The translations under genes were made by a program, and so were the position numbers. The notes under the pieces are model-generated. The model was not told the DNA's origin. It ran no database searches and was given only the letters and a program-made list of their open reading frames with translations. DNA of 8,062 bases, taken from NCBI GenBank assembly GCA_937888895.1, contig CALASV010000338.1, positions 1-8,062 of the forward strand, given 5' to 3'. This document shows positions 5,396 to 8,062 of the stretch, piece by piece (positions within the stretch are counted from its first letter, which is position 1; each line of letters opens with the position of its first letter). The DNA comes from an uncultured Clostridia bacterium. Its GTDB lineage: Bacteria; Bacillota; Clostridia; Lachnospirales; Lachnospiraceae.

Positions 5396-6562
5396 TTACG
5401 CTCCACTAAATCTTTTGTAAAAAAACACCAACAACATTGCTATTAACACCCAAATAAATAACGTCTTAATTGATATCTCAAAACCTTCAATCGGAATTGT
5501 TAATTCCATTACATTTTCCCACACGTACAACATTAACGTACGTAAATTATAGATACGAGGATGTTCTCGATAGTTATCTAGTTCTTCATCTTCTGGTTTC
5601 ACAATGTCAGACCATTCTTCTTCCGTATGTTGATTACCTTCTTCATCTTCATACGTATGGGATATGTTATATTGATAATTGTAAGTTGGATCTACATTAA
5701 CAGAAATTGAGCCATTATTATTAATAAGTATGTCTGCATCAATTGCTATTTTATCGCCATTGTCATTAATTTGATATAATGTAATTGTTGAGTTAATGGG
5801 AGTATATCCATCTATATGCTCTATATCATACTCTGCAATTACATTCCAGCCCAATACATATACATCAATGTCTATATTTGGCGGTATTATTGGAGTTGGT
5901 GATGGTAATGTTTCTGTTGGTTCTGGTATCGGAGTTGTATCATCTGGGTCTGGTGTCGGTTCTGTTTCATCTGGTTCTGGCGTTGGTGTTATCTCGTCCG
6001 GTTTTGATGTCGGCGTTGGAGTATTTGTTGGAGTTGGACTAGGTGTAACTGTTGGTATTGGTGTTGGAGTAACAAATGGGTCTCCGTCCGAAAAATACAT
6101 TACTGATGTTTGATAATAACTATCTCCTACTTGCCAATCATCTTGTTTAATATTTTTAGTTGTATAAAACCCAAGACCTTTACCAGTAGCAGTATTATAT
6201 GTAATATCATATTTTTCCTCTACGGTACAAGTTACAGTATATAAGTTATATACTGTTCCAGAGGCATCTGTATATGCTGTAGCATTATAATTATCATCTA
6301 ATGCACTAGCATATACTACTTGCTCATCATCAGATGTACCATCTGCATAATTGCCATAAAAAACACGCAAATCAGAGACCGCAAACGTACCACCATTTAC
6401 ATAAAAATAAAATGTATATTGATATCCGTCCGATACCTCTCGAACATCAAAAGAATTGTATGCAGAGCAATCACCTTTCGTCCACGAACCAGCAAATACA
6501 TGATTTGGATGGGAAGACAGCAATATTACAATCACCAATAAAACAACAAAAATTCGCTTCAT
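5396..6562 (-). CDS. Secreted surface/adsorption protein, pIII-like layout, 388 aa
   Basis: Probable minor virion protein for host recognition. Layout: signal peptide 1-24 (cleavage after VFA), N-terminal domain about 25-163 rich in Tyr and beta-type sequence, acidic Pro/Thr linker 165-228, a second domain about 229-320 with beta-sandwich character (Ig or fibronectin-like, by eye), a charged hinge, then an amphipathic stretch with LTIPIEGFEISI and a C-terminal membrane span about 366-382 followed by a basic YKRFSGA end. Signal peptide, two outer domains, flexible linker and C-terminal anchor match the plan of pIII in Ff phages, without sequence kinship I can see. The start has GAGGG 6 nt upstream. 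It lies 9 nt after the 67-aa gene. The linker carries 11 Asp/Glu and one Lys, opposite to the Arg-rich linker of the next protein. A host-type wall-anchored protein is unlikely, as no LPXTG is present. Confidence 0.85.
   Translation of the reverse strand: MKRIFVVLLVIVILLSSHPNHVFAGSWTKGDCSAYNSFDVREVSDGYQYTFYFYVNGGTFAVSDLRVFYGNYADGTSDDEQVVYASALDDNYNATAYTDASGTVYNLYTVTCTVEEKYDITYNTATGKGLGFYTTKNIKQDDWQVGDSYYQTSVMYFSDGDPFVTPTPIPTVTPSPTPTNTPTPTSKPDEITPTPEPDETEPTPDPDDTTPIPEPTETLPSPTPIIPPNIDIDVYVLGWNVIAEYDIEHIDGYTPINSTITLYQINDNGDKIAIDADILINNNGSISVNVDPTYNYQYNISHTYEDEEGNQHTEEEWSDIVKPEDEELDNYREHPRIYNLRTLMLYVWENVMELTIPIEGFEISIKTLFIWVLIAMLLVFFYKRFSGA
5879..6070 (-). repeat. Acidic Pro/Thr low-complexity linker region (coding)
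   Basis: This encodes residues 165-228 of the 388-aa protein. The first part (TPTPIPTVTPSPTPTNTPTP) resembles the neutral repeats of the neighbouring surface protein; the second part is built of PxPDE and TPTPEPDET-like units. The repeats are less regular at DNA level than those at 4796-4888. Confidence 0.8.
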
Positions 6563-6571
6563 AAAATGCCC

Positions 6572-6775
6572 TCAACTATCAAAAATACGAAATAACACTA
6601 TTAATAACAAAAACAATAACAATAGAAAAAATACAACTTGTACTGGTCTTGGAAAGCAATTAAATAAATAACCTAATAAATTTATTAACTCATCATCCTT
6701 TAAATAAACAAGTAATGACTCTATATAACTTTTTACTAGTGTAAAAAAATTCTCTACTGTTTCTACATAATTCAT
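6572..6775 (-). CDS. Small membrane protein, 67 aa (minor coat candidate)
   Basis: The product has an amphipathic N-terminal half (about 4-37) rich in Glu and aromatic residues. A CFPRPV turn (40-45) follows, then a very hydrophobic span (46-63) and the short tail RIFDS. There is no signal peptide. FNCFPRPV just ahead of the span is the same kind of motif as SLFTIFPLN in the coat candidate. The ATG has AAGGAT about 8 nt upstream. It follows the 98-aa gene by 20 nt and precedes the large surface protein by 9 nt. Its place suggests a virion end-cap protein (pVII/pIX-like role), inferred from context only. Confidence 0.75.
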   Translation of the reverse strand: MNYVETVENFFTLVKSYIESLLVYLKDDELINLLGYLFNCFPRPVQVVFFLLLLFLLLIVLFRIFDS

Positions 6776-6795
6776 CTATATCAATCCTTATTTAC

Positions 6796-7092
6796 CTATA
6801 TTAATCCTTTTATGAATGACCAAATGCCATATCCAATTAAGAAAAATATTAATACACCTAACACATTAAATACCATTCCAGGAATAAACGGAAATGTAGC
6901 CTTAAAAAAATTTAAAATCATCATAATAACTTCGAAAATGCCAACAACAACTGTTACAATAATCTGTGGGATTTGTATAATAAACTGAAATACTTGTCCA
7001 ACAAAACTTACTATTCCAGAAAAAATATCACTAATATCAAAATCTCTTGATTGCATATATACTAATACATGTGCCAATCTGCTATTATACAT
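6796..7092 (-). CDS. Two-span membrane protein, 98 aa, phage structural candidate
   Basis: After a short polar N-terminus the protein is strongly hydrophobic. A first segment at about 22-64 could be one long or two short helices. A TFPFIPG turn (67-73) and a last span at about 74-95 follow, ending in IKGLI. The segment KATFPFIPG is encoded by DNA resembling the same motif in the coat candidate and the 296-aa protein (ACGGAAATGT on the plus strand at 6889-6898). The start at 7092 has GAGG 7 nt upstream. It lies downstream of the candidate coat gene and a small hairpin. It may be a pVI-like tip protein. No family recognised. Confidence 0.75.
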   Translation of the reverse strand: MYNSRLAHVLVYMQSRDFDISDIFSGIVSFVGQVFQFIIQIPQIIVTVVVGIFEVIMMILNFFKATFPFIPGMVFNVLGVLIFFLIGYGIWSFIKGLI

Positions 7093-7114
7093 TCTTCTAC
7101 CTCATAAAATTTTA

Positions 7115-7135
7115 GGGCATACAAATGTATACCCC
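7115..7135 (-). terminator. Weak hairpin after the coat gene (possible partial terminator)
   Basis: On the minus strand GGGGTATAC (7135-7127) can pair with GTATGCCC (7122-7115) around a 4-nt loop, with one bulged base and one G-U pair. The sequence after it (TAAAATTTTA) is AT-rich but not a clean U tract. Ff phages separate the highly expressed coat gene from later genes by a terminator; this could be a leaky version or a simple mRNA-stabilising hairpin. Confidence 0.35.
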
Positions 7136-7162
7136 AAAAAACTTAAATAATGGATGATTTTA

Positions 7163-7342
7163 TTAAGCACTATGACGCAACGCACTAAAAATAGTAATAC
7201 CAATACCAAGTATAGATGCACCGAGAAAGATATTTAACGGAAATATTGTAAATAAACTAATAACCGTTTTGGTTACTTCAACCACTTCATCAATGACTGT
7301 CATATCTAAGCCGGAAGTTGTTGTTACTAAAGCGTTTACCAT
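7163..7342 (-). CDS. Candidate major coat protein, 59 aa
   Basis: This is the first gene of the phage operon and the best candidate for the pVIII-like subunit that coats the ssDNA. Start chosen at ATG 7342 because GAGG lies 8 nt upstream; the GTG at 7348 would leave only 2 nt. No cleavable signal peptide is evident. Residues 1-28 are polar to amphipathic with D13, D18, E19 and E22. SLFTIFPLN (29-37) leads into a hydrophobic span (about 33-55) rich in Gly, Ala and Ile, and the end is RHSA. Residues 16-59 align without gaps to the C-terminus of the 296-aa surface protein. Small size, first position and a following hairpin support the coat role; the modest basic charge at the C-terminus is the weak point, and the 83-aa protein is the rival. 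Confidence 0.65.
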   Translation of the reverse strand: MVNALVTTTSGLDMTVIDEVVEVTKTVISLFTIFPLNIFLGASILGIGITIFSALRHSA

Positions 7343-7348
7343 ATTCAC

Positions 7349-7399
7349 TACCTCACTTTTCTTTTAATCTCTATTTATAAGTTACGCTTTACCTTTGCG
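7349..7399 (-). promoter_or_regulatory. Short spacer upstream of the coat gene; possible -10 element
   Basis: Only 51 nt separate the hydrolase stop from the first phage gene. The minus strand has TATAAAT (complement of 7373-7379), which could serve as a -10 box, with a poor -35 (TTAGCG) at 18 nt. In the excised circle the promoter may instead be supplied by sequence now at the other end (94-430). The phage-host junction is expected in or near this spacer. Confidence 0.2.
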
Positions 7400-8062
7400 C
7401 TAAGGTCTAAAATTAATACGTCCTACGGATGCTACGGATGCAGAACCTAAACTCTGTTTCTGTTCTTCTTTTTTTTCTTGGCTTTCTTGATTATTGGAAG
7501 ATATCAATGATTCTTCTTTTAAAATCACGTCATATATCACATCTAAATATTCTTTTGAAATCTTTTTTGCCGTTGCCTGAATCACCACCACAAGTCCGTA
7601 CTTCGGAAAAACCGCTATTTCATTTCCGCCAAAGCCTCTGGCAAAATATGCCTCCTCATGAAGCCACCACAAAAAACCATACTCCCGCATTCCGAAATAC
7701 TTTACAAACTCATCGGTATCCATCTGTTTTGCTGTCGCCGACTTTAGATACGCTTCGCTTACGATTCGTTGTCCATGATATTCTCCCCTGTTCAGGCACA
7801 AATTTCCTATCTTTGCCATCTCCTGCGCTGTCAGCATCCCGATATTGCTCATATTATTTCTATTAATCCCCAAATCGTTATCCACCGCATCGCAAGTGAT
7901 TCCAAGCGGCTCATATAGGTTTTCATAAATGAACTTCTCAATCGGTTGCCCCGTCGCCTTCTGTAACACCTGCGTCAACAAATAAACATCAGCGTCTTTA
8001 TAATAGAATTTCATTCCCGGCGTATACGCACTGGGAAGTTCTAAGATTGCCCGACTCCAATC
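7400..8062 (-). CDS. Beta-lactamase-fold serine hydrolase, 3' part only (host gene)
   Basis: The frame is open to the window edge, so the N-terminus with the SxxK nucleophile is outside. 220 residues are visible. PGMKFYYKDADVYLLTQVLQKATG (15-38) is the second motif region of the class C beta-lactamase/penicillin-binding esterase family (PF00144), with Y-K-D in the Y-x-N place. IEKFIYENLYEPLGI follows, and ARGFGGNEIAVFP fills the position of the third (KTG/HxG) motif. Such proteins are usually peptidases or esterases acting on peptidoglycan or D-amino acid peptides, rarely resistance enzymes. After the domain a low-complexity Gln/Glu/Ser-rich tail of about 40 residues ends in GRINFRP. The tail end is AT-rich and may be altered by phage insertion. 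Base composition is clearly richer in GC than the phage genes. Confidence 0.85.
   Translation of the reverse strand, partial: DWSRAILELPSAYTPGMKFYYKDADVYLLTQVLQKATGQPIEKFIYENLYEPLGITCDAVDNDLGINRNNMSNIGMLTAQEMAKIGNLCLNRGEYHGQRIVSEAYLKSATAKQMDTDEFVKYFGMREYGFLWWLHEEAYFARGFGGNEIAVFPKYGLVVVIQATAKKISKEYLDVIYDVILKEESLISSNNQESQEKKEEQKQSLGSASVASVGRINFRP
7423..7440. repeat. Two tandem 9-bp units near the phage-host junction
   Basis: CTACGGATG is present twice in a row, encoding ASV-ASV in the hydrolase tail. It lies about 20 bp inside the gene end, next to the drop in GC content. It may be chance or a trace of slippage. Confidence 0.5.

Larger units (their letters stand above)
315..7399 (-). mobile_element. 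Integrated filamentous phage (inovirus-like provirus), boundaries approximate
   Basis: A co-directional block of about a dozen genes has the inovirus make-up: several very small membrane proteins, two large secreted proteins with C-terminal anchors, a Zot/pI-family ATPase, a rolling-circle replication initiator and a tyrosine recombinase. The size of about 7 kb is usual for inoviruses. Base composition changes sharply near 7400-7420, from AT-rich phage genes to the more GC-rich serine hydrolase gene. The left edge is uncertain: the AT-rich part ends near 310, and the structured GC-rich stretch 94-310 could be phage intergenic region or host DNA. I could not find a convincing direct repeat of 10 bp or more joining the two ends. 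No capsid, portal, terminase, holin or lysin gene is present, which argues against a tailed phage. An integrative mobilizable element with FtsK and Rep_trans genes is the main alternative, but it would not explain the array of coat-like peptides. Confidence 0.8.

Noticed and set aside
4466..6562. Diversity-generating retroelement acting on the surface proteins
   Set aside because: No reverse transcriptase frame and no template/variable repeat pair were seen in the window; the repeats are simple tandem linkers.
204..7400. Attachment-site repeat from TTACGCT(A)TTTTACC near 205-219 and TTACGCTTTACC near 7382-7393
   Set aside because: The match needs a gap of several bases and is low complexity; it could be chance, so I did not call attL/attR from it.

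Overview
The window holds what looks like an almost complete integrated filamentous phage (inovirus provirus) of about 7 kb, together with the end of a flanking host gene. The DNA is AT-rich, the ribosome-binding sites are of the GGAGG type, and no secretin gene is visible. With a Clostridia-like serine hydrolase next door, this suggests a low-GC Gram-positive host, probably a Clostridia/Lachnospiraceae member. The host assignment is inference from style and composition, not from a marker gene.

Every convincing gene reads on the minus strand, so the biological order runs right to left. At the right edge (8062-7400) is the 3' part of a more GC-rich beta-lactamase-fold serine hydrolase, taken here as host. 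The AT-rich phage block then starts abruptly. Its structural genes come first: a 59-aa candidate major coat protein (7342-7163), a 98-aa and a 67-aa membrane protein, and two secreted, wall-spanning-type proteins with signal peptide, Pro/Thr-rich linker and C-terminal anchor (388 aa and 296 aa). Next come an 83-aa and a 46-aa single-span membrane protein, then the assembly ATPase of the Zot/pI family (300 aa). After these are a Rep_trans-like rolling-circle initiator (543 aa) and a tyrosine recombinase (285 aa) that probably integrates the element. Gaps are tiny or negative throughout (ATGA overlap between rep and int; a 17-nt overlap between the 83- and 46-aa genes), so this looks like one long operon.

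Downstream of the integrase (661-326) lie two tiny hydrophobic reading frames. They are separated by a diverged copy of the last ~56 bp of the integrase gene, including its stop and the ribosome-binding site for the next frame. Beyond that (325-1) is a gene-free, more GC-rich stretch with a 29-bp tandem repeat, a palindrome, two strong GGGGG/CCCCC stem-loops and a bidirectional terminator. In the circular form this stretch, or part of it, would sit directly upstream of the coat gene, where an inovirus is expected to keep its origin and packaging hairpin. The exact attachment sites could not be fixed by eye.

The main points for a second look are these. The 296-aa minor protein ends in a domain that is 20/44 identical, ungapped, to the candidate major coat protein. 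The two surface proteins have Pro/Thr linkers of opposite charge. A Pro-containing motif just before the membrane span recurs across the structural proteins. The integrase gene end has been duplicated together with a translation signal. The Zot-like ATPase carries its membrane span at the N-terminus.
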